Positions 1 to 10,206 of a stretch of DNA of 64,000 nt are shown here, piece by piece (the stretch's first letter is position 1; every line of letters starts with the position of its first letter). The notes beneath the pieces are model-generated. The model was given only the letters and a program-made list of their open reading frames with translations, was not told where the DNA came from and did no database searches. A program made the position numbers and the translations under genes. The DNA is from UBA6168 sp039819485 (GTDB lineage: Bacteria > Bacteroidota > Bacteroidia > Chitinophagales > Saprospiraceae). Where the stretch lies: NCBI GenBank assembly GCA_039819485.1, contig JBCBRY010000014.1, positions 1 to 64,000 on the forward strand, given 5' to 3'.

Positions 1-228
1 GTAGAAACTTGATTAAGGTTGAAGGTAGTTACCTGCAAAGAATCTTAACTTTGTTCTTTTTTACCATTAAAATAAATTGGGCTATTGGTCAAGAATAAAA
101 TCTATAAAACATTACTTGGTTGATAATGATGGAAGCCAAAGAGAATGATTGCTTAAAAGGATCTCTTTCCATTTGATTTAGATTTGCTTTCCTTCCAATT
201 TACCCTTAACTCTTATCCCTTATCACAT

Positions 229-732
229 ATGATATACATGACAAGGATGACATTTCTGTTTGTCATCATCGTACTGGCCGTTTCATGTGGAGACGAAAAT
301 CACCATACTTCCAAAAGCAATCCTTCCACAGAACAAGGACAGGACATTGGAAAGAACAATAAAGATCAGACTACAGAGACAGACGGTGAGGGTGCCAATA
401 ACCAGCAAACCCCAGAAATGATAGCCGCGGTGGAAGAACAGAGAAAAAAGTCATACCTGAAATTGATCACAGGTAAGTGGCAAGCAAATATGGATAGAAG
501 CTGGATCCTGGAAATAACAGGCAATATCCTAAAACAATCAAGAAAAAGCGTCCCCCCTTCTTCTGAAGAATTTACCATACAAATTAATTGCAATGAGGGA
601 GAGTGCACCAGCGATCACTCCTGGTGCATAACCACTAAACAAGATTGTTTTATCGTTAAAAGCGTTGACGCTAAATTCCTCTATTTGCAACTCCCAAACA
701 CCGTTGGGACGATAAAATTCAACAGGCTGTGA
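229..732 (+). CDS. small hypothetical lipoprotein with cysteine-rich C-terminal domain
   Basis: The product is not a family I recognise. An ATG at 229 gives a short signal peptide ending in a lipobox (LAVSC followed by GDE), so the mature protein should be lipid-anchored; an upstream TTG at 184 would add an implausible extension. A polar low-complexity linker rich in Asn, Gln, Lys and Thr follows, then a compact C-terminal domain of about 75 residues with four cysteines (INCNEGEC ... SWC ... DCF) that could form two disulfides in the periplasm or on the surface. The next reading frame (748-936) repeats this cysteine domain without the signal peptide, so this is the intact member of a tandem pair. 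Function is unknown. Confidence 0.6.
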   Translation: MIYMTRMTFLFVIIVLAVSCGDENHHTSKSNPSTEQGQDIGKNNKDQTTETDGEGANNQQTPEMIAAVEEQRKKSYLKLITGKWQANMDRSWILEITGNILKQSRKSVPPSSEEFTIQINCNEGECTSDHSWCITTKQDCFIVKSVDAKFLYLQLPNTVGTIKFNRL

Positions 733-747
733 CTTCAGGAATCAATT

Positions 748-936
748 TTGGTTAAAGGTGGTCAAGCCTTCAGGTTCAAAGACAACCACCTTACCTCCTT
801 TGAAAAATTTTACAGTAGAAAAATTGACTGTAAATACGACAGCTGCTTTGGTGGTATTTACTGGTGCATCAAAGGTGAAAAGAACTGCTACAGCGTCAAA
901 GGAACCAATGCGAATACCTTAGCATTTTCACAGTGA
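748..936 (+). pseudogene. 5'-truncated tandem copy of the preceding cysteine-rich domain
   Basis: This 62-codon frame has only a TTG start and no signal peptide. Its sequence matches the C-terminal domain of the preceding gene: I-D-C ... SC ... YWC ... NCYSVK aligns with I-N-C ... EC ... SWC ... DCFIVK, including all four cysteine positions. It starts 15 bases after the upstream stop codon. The simplest reading is a decayed tandem duplicate that lost its secretion signal. A translated, readthrough-dependent extension of the first gene is less likely because the frames differ and a stop codon lies between. Confidence 0.5.
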
Positions 937-991
937 ACAGTGGAGATAGGGGGTTAACATAAGTTCGCGTGACTTTAATATTTTCCAATTG

Positions 992-1020
992 ACACAAAAG
1001 TTGCTCCGTGGCTTTTGTGT
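992..1020. terminator. bidirectional stem-loop between lipoprotein pair and FG-GAP gene
   Basis: Nine-base perfect arms ACACAAAAG and CTTTTGTGT enclose an 11-base loop and are followed by a short T run. It lies between the rightward pair at 229-936 and the 3' end of the leftward gene at 1149, so it could stop transcription from either side. Confidence 0.5.
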
Positions 1021-1148
1021 TTACCAGAGGATATCCCCAAATATCATCAAACCATTACCTATGGCAGGAAGGAGCAGGGGTGAGAAAAAATTCAAAAACC
1101 AAAAACAGTCAGACCTAAGTAAATCTAACTGTTTCACAGCTTTAATTT

Positions 1149-4100
1149 TTATTGCAAGCTTGAAAGTTGCTGTGCTCCACCATTGCCCCATTTTATGACC
1201 TGAAATGCAGCATTGTTATTTCCGACGATCATGAATTTCTCTGCGGGGTTTCCGGTATTCACTAGATGGATATCTTTAACATCGCCCGACAAGGAAAGGC
1301 CAGATTCGGGGTTGAGCAAAGGTTCAAACTCACCGTTGCCAAGACCTCGCAAGTAGAGTCCTTTACCTGCATCTGCACGGCCGGTTTCCACTTCCGCTAC
1401 ATAGAGGTTTCCGCCCAACAGCAAGTCCTTATTTCCATCGCCGTCAAAATCTTCGATGACGATTGCATTGACCGGAGCAATCTGCGCAGCACTTGGCAGA
1501 TTACTTAAAGAAAGGATACCGTTGCCCATGTTTTTCAAAATGGAGGAGGAAAAATTTTTGGCTTCATAGTGCAGGGCTGATTCCAGTTTTTCACCATACA
1601 CATCACGGATGGAAGCTTTGCCAAATTGAGTATAAGTCGGAAACTCTTTTTTGATCGTTGGAATTTGCTCAGAAGAGCATTGCAGCCCTCGCACCGGATA
1701 GAGGGTTTCTCCTTCTAGAAAATAGCCCAAGGCTATATCGTAAGAACCGTTGCCATCAAAATCGTCGGCATAAACGTGGAAAGGTTTTTCTTCCGAAGCC
1801 TGGTATTTGTAGTTCCAGCCCAGGTTGCCCAGCACATAGTCCATGTCACCGTCGTTGTCGATATCGGCCTGGGCGATGCGATTCCACCAGCCAGTGCTGT
1901 TTTCGAGGCCAAATGCCTCGGTTACATTCACGAACCGGCCATTGTTTTGTTTGAAAACAGTCACCGGCATCCACTCGCCAACGATGATCAATTCAGCAAC
2001 GCCGTCAGCGTCTACATCTGTCCAGGCGGCGTCGGTCACCATGCCCAATTGCTGGAAAGCAGGTGCCTCGGCAGCAGTTGCATCCACAAATTTTCCCCGC
2101 TCATTTTTCAGCAAAACGCTGCTGGCCGGGCTCGGGTATTTACCCGGTACCTGACGGCCACCAACAAACAGGTCCAGGTCGCCGTCCCCGTCGTAATCAA
2201 ACGGCTTGACGCAGCTGGTACTGATGCGCAGATCGGGCAGGGCATTTTTCACTTTTTGCAGCATTCCCTTGCCGACATTGATGTACAAGCGGTCCGCCAG
2301 CATTTCTGAATTTTCATTAAATTCATTGCCCCCGCTGGCCACATAAAGATCAATGAAGCCATCGTTATTGACATCCAGAAACACCGATTGCATATCCTCG
2401 CAATTCTGGTCCCCCACAAAGGAGGGAATATCTGCCCGGGTAAACTGCCCCGGAGATTGTTGGTAATAAAGGGTGCCTGCCTGGCCATTGGCTCCCCCGA
2501 TGTATACGTCCGGCAACCCGTTTCGATCCACGTCGCCGGAGCTGACAAACGGGCCGAACTGGGACATTTTGTGGGGCAATAAGACTTGTTTTTTATAATC
2601 GTCAAAAACCGTTTCGAGGTGACGGGCCGTCAGTCCGGTCTCGTTGGTCACGTCTGCAAACAGGCGGTTATTTTGTTGGTCGTCTGCTCCTTGTAAAGTG
2701 GCGTTTTGATAATCTACTTCCAGCACCTGATTAACCTCTAAATTGTTCAGTACCTGCTTTTTGCCGTCCAGCCACTCCACCATCAACCGATTGATTGTCT
2801 GATCTTTAGCTACACCAAAATGAATCACTTCCTCCACAGAAGACTGGTACCCGCGCGTGTAGGTAAATTCCTGAAACTGCATGCCAGCGGCGGTTTCTAT
2901 GGTCAGTTTGGTGCCTACTGGCGACATGCCGTCGGGGCGAACCAATTTCACCCTGAAGAAATTATTGCCACCTCTTTCCCGGTCCTGGTTTTGATAAACC
3001 GAAGCTACATTGTTGGAGTGGTTCACAATCAGGTCGAGGTCGCCATCATTGTCGAGGTCAGCATAGGCAGCACCCGATGAATAAGCTTCATTGTCGAGGC
3101 CGAATTCAGGCCCCATCTCCTCGAAGGTGAGGTTGCCATTGTTTCTGAAAAAATTATTGGGTACCGGGTTGACCGGAGCATTTCTTCCATAATCCCTGAT
3201 CAGTGCCAGGTTGTCCATGCCCTCCTTTTTGGCCTGTTGGAACGACTCGGTGTAACGGTTCGTATGGTCTTTGTCCATGTACTCCCGCAGGTAGCCATTT
3301 GCCACAAAAAAGTCTTTCCAGCCGTCATTGTCAAAATCGGCAAAAAGGGCGGCCCAACTCCAGTTGGTACGGTGCATGCCCGCCATTTGGCCGATGTCGC
3401 TGAAAGCTCCTCCCCCCATGTTCAGATGGAGCATATTGCGCATAAACTGGTACTGGTAGCCTACTTCCACCATCCGCCAGAAGCGCTCGGGGTTCATGGG
3501 GGCCATTTTTGTTTTTTCGTTAAAATTATCAGTCGAAAGCATTTCCACCACACCCAGGTCCAAAAGGCCATCATTATTGATATCTGCCGCATCCACGCCC
3601 ATGCTGAAAAAAGACATGTGCTTCATTTTTTGATCCGATACTTCTGAGAAAGTACCATCGCCGTTGTTCTGGTAATAGCGGTCAGGTTCCGTATGATCGA
3701 CGCTCACGTACAAGTCCAGCCAGCCGTCCTGGTTGAGGTCGGCTGCTACGGCGCCCAATGTCCAGCAATAGTTCATTACGCCTGCTTCTTTGGTGACATT
3801 GGTAAATGTACCGTCTCCGTTGTTCCTGAAAAGGTGATCGCTCGTTTCATCAACGGGGTTTTTCCATTTTTCCAAATGCTCATTATAACTCAGTACGCTG
3901 CGGTTGAGCGGATGGTTTCCAACGTACAAGTCGGGGTCGCCATCTTTGTCATAATCGAAGAAAGTGGCCACGATGCTGTACCCGGCATCGTCGAGTCCGT
4001 ATTCTTTGCTTTTTTCAGAAAAAGTGAGGTCTCCGTTGTTGATGTAGAGTTGATTGGATTTCCGAACCTGATCGTGGTAATAGGCTCGGCAAACGTAGAA

Positions 4101-4541
4101 ATCGAGCAAGCCATCGCCGTTCACATCAGCCATGGTGACACCGTTGCTCCAGCTGTTGGTCCCGGCCACACCTGCCTTCTGGGTAATGTCTTCAAACTGC
4201 ATGTTGCCTTTGTTGAGGTACAATTTATTGTCGGAAACATTGCCCGTGAAAAACACATCGGCCAGCCCGTCATTGTTGATGTCGCCTGTAGCTACACCTG
4301 CGCCATTGTATACGTTTACATATTGCAGGGGGCTCAGTACTTTACTTGGATCAATCACATTATTGAAGGTAATCCCGGTTTTTGCTGAGGGCAACGCAGT
4401 AAACAAAGGACCTTCCTTTAAGGTGGACGACCTGGTTGAAACTGGCTCATTACCGTCGAGAGACTGGTCGACGGACTCGTTGTTGCAGGCCCAAAAGAGG
4501 AAAAGACAGAATAAGATCAGTTGATTTAATCGGCTGTTCAT
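1149..4541 (-). CDS. VCBS/FG-GAP repeat lipoprotein with UnbV (ASPIC) domain, CRTAC1-like
   Basis: The product is a 1130-residue exported lipoprotein. The signal peptide ends in FWAC with the lipidated Cys at residue 19. The body is two arrays of beta-propeller FG-GAP/VCBS repeats with many Ca-binding loops of the form DxNxDGxxD (DINNDGLADVFF, DVNGDGLLDFYV, DYDKDGDPDLYV). They are separated at about residues 530-605 by an ASPIC/UnbV domain (VGTKLTIET ... VEWLDGKKQ). This architecture is common in Saprospiria and Cytophagia and often accompanies SusC/SusD uptake loci. The family is thought to be a surface adhesin or glycan-binding protein, but no reaction is established. A paralogue of nearly identical length lies at 5715-9101. 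The ATG at 4541 is the only start that yields the signal peptide. Confidence 0.88.
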   Translation of the reverse strand: MNSRLNQLILFCLFLFWACNNESVDQSLDGNEPVSTRSSTLKEGPLFTALPSAKTGITFNNVIDPSKVLSPLQYVNVYNGAGVATGDINNDGLADVFFTGNVSDNKLYLNKGNMQFEDITQKAGVAGTNSWSNGVTMADVNGDGLLDFYVCRAYYHDQVRKSNQLYINNGDLTFSEKSKEYGLDDAGYSIVATFFDYDKDGDPDLYVGNHPLNRSVLSYNEHLEKWKNPVDETSDHLFRNNGDGTFTNVTKEAGVMNYCWTLGAVAADLNQDGWLDLYVSVDHTEPDRYYQNNGDGTFSEVSDQKMKHMSFFSMGVDAADINNDGLLDLGVVEMLSTDNFNEKTKMAPMNPERFWRMVEVGYQYQFMRNMLHLNMGGGAFSDIGQMAGMHRTNWSWAALFADFDNDGWKDFFVANGYLREYMDKDHTNRYTESFQQAKKEGMDNLALIRDYGRNAPVNPVPNNFFRNNGNLTFEEMGPEFGLDNEAYSSGAAYADLDNDGDLDLIVNHSNNVASVYQNQDRERGGNNFFRVKLVRPDGMSPVGTKLTIETAAGMQFQEFTYTRGYQSSVEEVIHFGVAKDQTINRLMVEWLDGKKQVLNNLEVNQVLEVDYQNATLQGADDQQNNRLFADVTNETGLTARHLETVFDDYKKQVLLPHKMSQFGPFVSSGDVDRNGLPDVYIGGANGQAGTLYYQQSPGQFTRADIPSFVGDQNCEDMQSVFLDVNNDGFIDLYVASGGNEFNENSEMLADRLYINVGKGMLQKVKNALPDLRISTSCVKPFDYDGDGDLDLFVGGRQVPGKYPSPASSVLLKNERGKFVDATAAEAPAFQQLGMVTDAAWTDVDADGVAELIIVGEWMPVTVFKQNNGRFVNVTEAFGLENSTGWWNRIAQADIDNDGDMDYVLGNLGWNYKYQASEEKPFHVYADDFDGNGSYDIALGYFLEGETLYPVRGLQCSSEQIPTIKKEFPTYTQFGKASIRDVYGEKLESALHYEAKNFSSSILKNMGNGILSLSNLPSAAQIAPVNAIVIEDFDGDGNKDLLLGGNLYVAEVETGRADAGKGLYLRGLGNGEFEPLLNPESGLSLSGDVKDIHLVNTGNPAEKFMIVGNNNAAFQVIKWGNGGAQQLSSLQ

Positions 4542-4946
4542 GGAAGTAGGTAGTTACGTATGTTAGAAAAATGATAGCCTAAACTCAGGTAGAAGAAAAG
4601 CAAAACCAATCAACCAAAACAAACCCGGATAGTACCGCTTGTGTCAGTGTCTTGGCCTGATGATCAATGACAAAATATCTTCATGGAATAGTTTAAAATG
4701 CTCGGCTAATGATAATTTCAGCAAATATATAAATGTGGAATTAATTGTCAGAGAAACTTATCTGCTCAATGAGCAAAATCATTTGGTACAAACTGCTTTT
4801 ACCAAAACATATTTATGGATTCAACTTACAAGGGCTCTTGAATACGCTGATAACAGGTTGATAAACAGTATTTGATTAGGGTTGATAGCTATTGATTTGT
4901 GGTTGCCGCACCAACTTTTTGTCAACCGCTTCACAACTTGAATAGG
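4542..4946. other. intergenic region without convincing gene
   Basis: About 400 AT-rich bases lie upstream of the first FG-GAP gene. A 78-codon frame at 4639-4875 has no recognisable domain, no good start context and ordinary AT-rich composition, so I treat it as non-coding. No clear TAnnTTTG box for the leftward gene was found. Confidence 0.4.
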
Positions 4947-5636
4947 TTAATTAACGCCCATTTCATGATTTTCAATCGCACGGAACATGATGTCCCAGAT
5001 CTTTTCAATGTCATGCTGAATAATTCTCTTATCCACATCGGGCCTGTCAAATGGCTTGCCCAACAACCTGTTCGGGTTATCTCCAAACTGCAAATCTAAC
5101 ATGCGCTGTTGTACCTCAAAAATCTCATCATCCCTAAAAAACACGATGGTCTCCTTGGCAAAGGGCAGGACGCCGTCTTTTTTGATTTCCAGGTGGCGGT
5201 AAAACACCTTGGTATTTTCTTTAAAATAAAAGTAGTGCCGTTCGCGATCATTTCCATTTTTGAGAATGGTAATAGCTTCTATCACTTTGTTTACATCAGT
5301 AGTATAGAAAAGATGGTCATCGCTGGAAGAGAATATGGGCTGATGGAGGTCGGTTCGCTTATATTTTTTGCCCCTTTCTGACTCAACGAGAGTAACATAG
5401 TCATCAATTTTGAACAGCTCGGCGCTATCTTTTGAACTTATCGCCGATTGGGGTTTAGGATCGGGGTTGACGAAATTACCGGAACTCACACTGCCCTCAT
5501 ATTCTTTCTTCATCCTTTCCTTTTCAGTCAGTTCGGGACTTTTGGTGTCAGGCGTGGCTTTTGTGTTTCGGTTGCAGGCCCAACAACCTCCAACCAAAGC
5601 AATCAGTAAAATTGGAAATAAAACTCTCATGTTCAT
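4947..5636 (-). CDS. hypothetical lipoprotein between the two FG-GAP genes
   Basis: The product is about 229 residues. An ATG at 5636 (a second ATG at 5630) gives a hydrophobic signal and the lipobox-like stretch LVGGC/GCWAC, predicting lipidation and envelope location. A longer frame to 5690 would add a non-hydrophobic head. After a charged linker rich in Thr, Lys and Glu, the mature part is mixed alpha/beta with no motif I can name (for example DDHLFYTTDVNKVIEAI). It is co-oriented with both neighbours, between two paralogous FG-GAP lipoproteins, so it may be part of the same surface assembly. Function unknown. Confidence 0.6.
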   Translation of the reverse strand: MNMRVLFPILLIALVGGCWACNRNTKATPDTKSPELTEKERMKKEYEGSVSSGNFVNPDPKPQSAISSKDSAELFKIDDYVTLVESERGKKYKRTDLHQPIFSSSDDHLFYTTDVNKVIEAITILKNGNDRERHYFYFKENTKVFYRHLEIKKDGVLPFAKETIVFFRDDEIFEVQQRMLDLQFGDNPNRLLGKPFDRPDVDKRIIQHDIEKIWDIMFRAIENHEMGVN

Positions 5637-5714
5637 TTTTTTTAATTTGTTAATTTCAAAAAGCGTGCAAAATTCTGAAAAATAGTCCATTCCATTTCAC
5701 ACAATAACAAATCA

Positions 5715-8700
5715 TTAATAGTAGAGCGGCTGGTTCCCGCTCCATTTATGCACTTCCAACCGGCCATTATTATTCCCCACCACAATCAAGAAATCCCTGG
5801 GAGCGGGCAGATCCAACAAGGCTATTTTTCTTCCCTGGCCACTCGACCAAAAGCCTGTTGTGGTATTGGGAGCTACCGACAGTGCGCCCTGTTTTGCCCC
5901 CAACAAAACTAAGCCATCACCGGCATCCATCCGACCAGATTCGATTTCCAGGCCGTAGTCATTTCCGATGGCTATGGCATCATATGTCCCATCTCCATTG
6001 ACATCCCTTACTGCGATGTCCATGATGGGGGCTACCTGGGCAGCTGTGGGCAAATCCTCACGGATGAACTGCCGGTTTTTTGTCCCCCAAAAAATGCTGT
6101 TTGCAAAGACACTGGTCTTTAGATGAATGGCTGATGCCTGCTGTTCTTTCGTCAATACTTCATCCAGGGTAGCCTTTGAATAAGCTTTATATTTTGGAAA
6201 TTTCTTCTTCATCCCCGGCACCTGCGAAATGAGCACGTCCCGATGTGCAAGCGGGTAGCGTTTGCCATGGTTGAAATAGGTAAAAACAGGATCAATGGTA
6301 TTGTTCTGATCGATATCTAAAGCAAACATTTCGAAAGGTGCTGATGGACTGGCTTTCAGGCGGTTGTTCAGACCGAGGTTACCGGCAATGATGTCTTTAA
6401 AACCATCCCCATTGAAGTCAGCAATTTTCAGGCAGTGCCACCATCCTTCAGTATTTGTCAAACCATAATCGGCCGTCACGTTTTTAAACCCATTCGGATC
6501 GATTTCGAAAACAGTAATGCCCATCCATTCGCCGGCCACGATCATTTCCGGCCTGCTATCCCCGTCCAGATCGGCAAACTCAATGGCGTTTACAATGCCC
6601 ATTTTGGCAAACTCAGGTGCCCATTCCTGAGTAGCATCTTTAAAGGTACCGCGCTCATTTTTCAACAGATAGCTCGGAGCCGATAACGGAAATGCACCGG
6701 GACGGGCTCCCCCTCCAACGGCAATGTCAAGGTCACCATCGCGATCAAAATCGAATACATTGACACAGGAAGTATTTTCATTGCTGGCGGGAAGTCCGTT
6801 GGTATGCAGGGTCAGTTCCCCGTTTCCCTTGTTAATCAGCAAGCGGTCGGTATAAAATGGTTGATTTGCGGGAGCCGCCACTCCACCGCCAGCGATGTAC
6901 AGGTCAAGGGCCCCATCTCCGTTTGCATCAAAGAAGATGGCATCCACATCTTCGCGCCGGTCATTCAGGGCAGGTACGGAAAGCTTTTGAAACTGGCCGC
7001 TTTGGGTTTGCAGAAAAATGGCTCCAGGCTTTTTGAACGAACCTCCGATGAACACATCCTCCATTCCGTCCCCATTAATGTCGCCTGCCGCCAGGGCGGG
7101 GCCATTTGCGGAATATTTGCGGTGTAAAAGCCGCTGCTGGTCAAAGTCTTCAAATCTATTTTCTTCATGTTCGTATAACAGCCCGGATGCTCCGGTGATT
7201 TCCCGGCAAGGAACGCTGGGGACAACGGTGTCCTCTGATTGGGCGGCGGCATCTTTGTACCGGACGGCTACCCTTTGGTTCACAGGTAAATTTCGCAGCG
7301 TCTGTACTTTCCCGTCCGGCCAGGTAATGCTGACCCGGTCAGCCGCCGCCGCATCACCAAGACCAAAATGCAAGGGCTGGTCGGCAGCCGAAAGAAACCC
7401 CCTGTTCAAATGTTTTTCGAGTACCTGCCGGCAATCTGTCGTTACCACTTCTATGGCTGTCCCAGCTCCTGACGGGTTGTCAGCAGGGCCTTCCAACCGA
7501 AATTGCAGGTAAGAGCCAAGCCCTGTTTCGCGGGCGTTGTTTTTATAAATGAATGCATTGTCGTCGGTATTGTGCACAACCAGGTCGAGGTCGCCGTCAT
7601 TGTCCAAATCCACATACATGGCGCCATTAGAAAAGGTCTGTTGTCCCAGGCCCCACTCTTCCGAAACATCTTTCATGGTCAAATCACGTGAATTCTGGTA
7701 CATGAAATTTCTTGGCTTGTGGGAAGGGATGTATTTGAGCAACGAAAAGAAATTGCTGACCGGCGCACCAGCAGCCCGCAATGAATCCAGTCCATAATTG
7801 GTGAAGTCCAGGTCATTGACATCTTTTTTCATCCCATTGGTGATAAAAATATCTTTCCAGCCATCGTTGTCAAAATCGGCGATCATTGGTGCCCAACTCC
7901 AATCGGTCGCATGGATACCGGCCAGGCAGGCAATTTCCCGAAAACCGCCGTTGCCATTGTTGAGCTGCAGCATATTCCGCATGATTTGATGGCCAAACCC
8001 ATACGATGTCAAAGATTTGTACCGGTCCCATTTCGCAGATGTGCCATTTTGCTTGTGGGTGTAATTATCGTCCGGGAGCATATCCAGCGTTACGATATCC
8101 ATCCACCCATCATTGTTCAGGTCAGCGATATCGGCCCCCATGCTGAAATAGCATAGGTGGCGCAAATATTTTGTCCATTCGTCCTTGAATGTACCATCAC
8201 CTTGGTTGATATAAAGATGATCCGGTTCGATGTAATCATTGGCGACATAAATATCAGGCAGCTGGTCTTCGTTTACATCAAGGATATTGACGCTCAGGCT
8301 AAAGGCCCGGTTGTAAATGCCCGCCTGTCTGCTTACATCTGTGAAAGTGAGGTCACCGTTGTTTCGGAAAAGGCGATCTGACTCAAAATCATCGGTTGGT
8401 TTATTGACCCGTTGCATGACACCATTCACATTTTCCACAAAAACCTTGTTGTTGGTAGAAAAATCTATCGGGCGGTTGATCATGTACACGTCGAGGTCAC
8501 CATCGCCATCGTAATCAAAAAAATTAGCCTCGGTAGAAGCGTAATTGGTATTCAAGCCATATTTCACCGACTCTTCTCTAAACGTTCCGTCCTGTTGGTT
8601 GACGAATAATTTGTTGCCACGTTCATTCGCCTCCTGCCCGGTGCGGCACTGATAAATATCCAACCAGCCATCAGCATTGATGTCCACAATGCTGACACCG

Positions 8701-9101
8701 GTTTTGACACCTTCTGCCAATCCAACCCCGGCTTGCTGGGTCACATCCTCAAATTGCATATTTCCCTTGTTCAGAAACAACTTGTTCTCACCAGTCACCG
8801 CAACCAGGTACAGGTCCTCCAATCCATCTTTATTGAAATCGCCCACTCCTACCCCGCCGCCGATAAAGAGGTAATTCGCGTTGTGAAAACTAACTTGGTT
8901 GTTTGCTTTGAGAATATTGCGAAAGGCAACGCCTGTGCTGGCTGGGTCAAGTAGTTCAAATAATGGCTGTTGACTGATTCTTAAGTCCTTTACTGATGTG
9001 GGTAGTTTTTCGTCTTCTACGTTACCGACACAGCCGACCACGAAAAAAGAGAAGAATACCAGGCTTGAACAAAAGATGGAGAATCTCATACTAATTGTCA
9101 T
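5715..9101 (-). CDS. VCBS/FG-GAP repeat lipoprotein with UnbV domain (paralogue)
   Basis: The product is 1128 residues, a full-length paralogue of the protein at 1149-4541. The signal peptide ends in VVGC with the lipid-bearing Cys at residue 24. Repeated Ca-loop motifs (DFNKDGLEDLYL, DINADGWLDIYQ, DYDGDGDLDVYM) define the propeller arrays. The ASPIC/UnbV domain is at about residues 535-615 (SITWPDGKVQTL). The two copies keep the same domain order and length but have diverged along their whole length, so the duplication is old. Spacing to the lipoprotein at 4947 is about 80 bases, compatible with cotranscription. Probable role: surface-exposed adhesin or carbohydrate-associated protein; inferred from the family only. 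Confidence 0.88.
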   Translation of the reverse strand: MTISMRFSIFCSSLVFFSFFVVGCVGNVEDEKLPTSVKDLRISQQPLFELLDPASTGVAFRNILKANNQVSFHNANYLFIGGGVGVGDFNKDGLEDLYLVAVTGENKLFLNKGNMQFEDVTQQAGVGLAEGVKTGVSIVDINADGWLDIYQCRTGQEANERGNKLFVNQQDGTFREESVKYGLNTNYASTEANFFDYDGDGDLDVYMINRPIDFSTNNKVFVENVNGVMQRVNKPTDDFESDRLFRNNGDLTFTDVSRQAGIYNRAFSLSVNILDVNEDQLPDIYVANDYIEPDHLYINQGDGTFKDEWTKYLRHLCYFSMGADIADLNNDGWMDIVTLDMLPDDNYTHKQNGTSAKWDRYKSLTSYGFGHQIMRNMLQLNNGNGGFREIACLAGIHATDWSWAPMIADFDNDGWKDIFITNGMKKDVNDLDFTNYGLDSLRAAGAPVSNFFSLLKYIPSHKPRNFMYQNSRDLTMKDVSEEWGLGQQTFSNGAMYVDLDNDGDLDLVVHNTDDNAFIYKNNARETGLGSYLQFRLEGPADNPSGAGTAIEVVTTDCRQVLEKHLNRGFLSAADQPLHFGLGDAAAADRVSITWPDGKVQTLRNLPVNQRVAVRYKDAAAQSEDTVVPSVPCREITGASGLLYEHEENRFEDFDQQRLLHRKYSANGPALAAGDINGDGMEDVFIGGSFKKPGAIFLQTQSGQFQKLSVPALNDRREDVDAIFFDANGDGALDLYIAGGGVAAPANQPFYTDRLLINKGNGELTLHTNGLPASNENTSCVNVFDFDRDGDLDIAVGGGARPGAFPLSAPSYLLKNERGTFKDATQEWAPEFAKMGIVNAIEFADLDGDSRPEMIVAGEWMGITVFEIDPNGFKNVTADYGLTNTEGWWHCLKIADFNGDGFKDIIAGNLGLNNRLKASPSAPFEMFALDIDQNNTIDPVFTYFNHGKRYPLAHRDVLISQVPGMKKKFPKYKAYSKATLDEVLTKEQQASAIHLKTSVFANSIFWGTKNRQFIREDLPTAAQVAPIMDIAVRDVNGDGTYDAIAIGNDYGLEIESGRMDAGDGLVLLGAKQGALSVAPNTTTGFWSSGQGRKIALLDLPAPRDFLIVVGNNNGRLEVHKWSGNQPLYY

Positions 9102-9191
9102 TTAAGCGACAAAGAAAAAGCAATTAAACGGTCTATGCTATAATTCGTTGCGGCGAAGTAGTAAAAAAAACAGGAATACCCAGTAGCCCAT

Positions 9192-10181
9192 TTAAAGGGT
9201 ATTGGCGAGCCGTTCTTCCACCTGCTGCATCACAGCCCAGGCGACCCGGAGTGCTTCGTGCCCATCTTCCAGCGGAACGGCTGGCCGGCTCCCCAGGTTG
9301 ATGGCGTTGGCAAAAGATTTCAGTTCTTCTTTGATGGCGTTCACTTTTACCGCAGGGGGCATTTCCATGCTGATGACCTTGATACCGTTGGGCGTATTCA
9401 ACTCGAACGATGCCGGGGGCAGTTCGGCCTGGGTATGTTTCTCGTGCAGGCGAATGACCTGTGCTTCTTTTTTTAAAAAATCCAAACTGAGATAAGCATC
9501 TTTTTGGAACAAGCGCACCTTTCTCATTTCTTTCATGGAAATGCGGCTGGCGGTCAAATTGGCCACACATCCGTTCTCAAATTCAATGCGGGCATTAGCG
9601 ATATCAGGTGAGTCACTGACTACTGGCACTCCGCTGGCACTGATCGTTTTCACTGGCGATTTTACCAAGCTCAATACAATGTCAATGTCATGGATCATCA
9701 GGTCGAGCACGACAGGCACATCGGTGCCACGGGGATTGAAGGACGCCAACCGGTGTGCTTCCACAAACATGGGGTCGAGGGCAATTTCTTTCACTGCCAG
9801 CATGGCGGGGTTAAACCGCTCAACGTGCCCGACCTGTGCAACCAATGCTTCACCTTTCACCAGATCCATCAATCTTGCCGACTCATCCGGCGTACTGGTC
9901 ACGGGTTTTTCAATAAATATATGTTTTCTGTTTTCAATGGCAGTTTTCGCCAACGTGAAGTGCGTAGTCGTGGGGGTAACAATACTGACACAATCGACGG
10001 CGTCCAAAAGTGTATGCAGATCGGGAAAAGCTTTTACTTGAAGGGCATGGCTCACTTCCTTTCTTACCTGCTCATCGATATCGTAAAAACCGGCCAATTG
10101 GAAATGACTGGTCAATTCACGAACACATTTCAGATGGATTTTCCCCAGATGGCCTGCACCAAGTACGCCGATTTTCAACAT
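9192..10181 (-). CDS. Gfo/Idh/MocA-family NAD(P)-dependent oxidoreductase
   Basis: The product is 329 residues, the usual length of the family. The N-terminus is a Rossmann fold with the dinucleotide motif GVLGAGHLGKIH (residues 5-16). The family's EKP signature is present (KHIFIEKPV), with the lysine that normally contacts the substrate hydroxyl. The stretch HVERFNPA is typical of a subgroup tied to sugar-nucleotide or envelope metabolism. It probably oxidises or reduces a hydroxyl of a sugar derivative in the cytoplasm; the substrate cannot be read from sequence. A TACTTTTG box lies just upstream on the same strand. It ends 90 bases before the FG-GAP gene, which points the same way. Confidence 0.87.
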   Translation of the reverse strand: MLKIGVLGAGHLGKIHLKCVRELTSHFQLAGFYDIDEQVRKEVSHALQVKAFPDLHTLLDAVDCVSIVTPTTTHFTLAKTAIENRKHIFIEKPVTSTPDESARLMDLVKGEALVAQVGHVERFNPAMLAVKEIALDPMFVEAHRLASFNPRGTDVPVVLDLMIHDIDIVLSLVKSPVKTISASGVPVVSDSPDIANARIEFENGCVANLTASRISMKEMRKVRLFQKDAYLSLDFLKKEAQVIRLHEKHTQAELPPASFELNTPNGIKVISMEMPPAVKVNAIKEELKSFANAINLGSRPAVPLEDGHEALRVAWAVMQQVEERLANTL

Positions 10182-10206
10182 GAAGCTGTATTAGATTAGA
10201 AATGGG

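Noticed and set aside
1776..4388. Long open frames antisense to the FG-GAP gene (177 and 231 codons)
   Set aside because: They mirror the repeated Ca-loop codons of the real gene, have no signal, start context or recognisable domain, and the same effect occurs opposite the paralogue.
4639..4875. 78-codon frame in the gap upstream of the first FG-GAP gene
   Set aside because: No domain, no promoter box, AT-rich composition like non-coding DNA.
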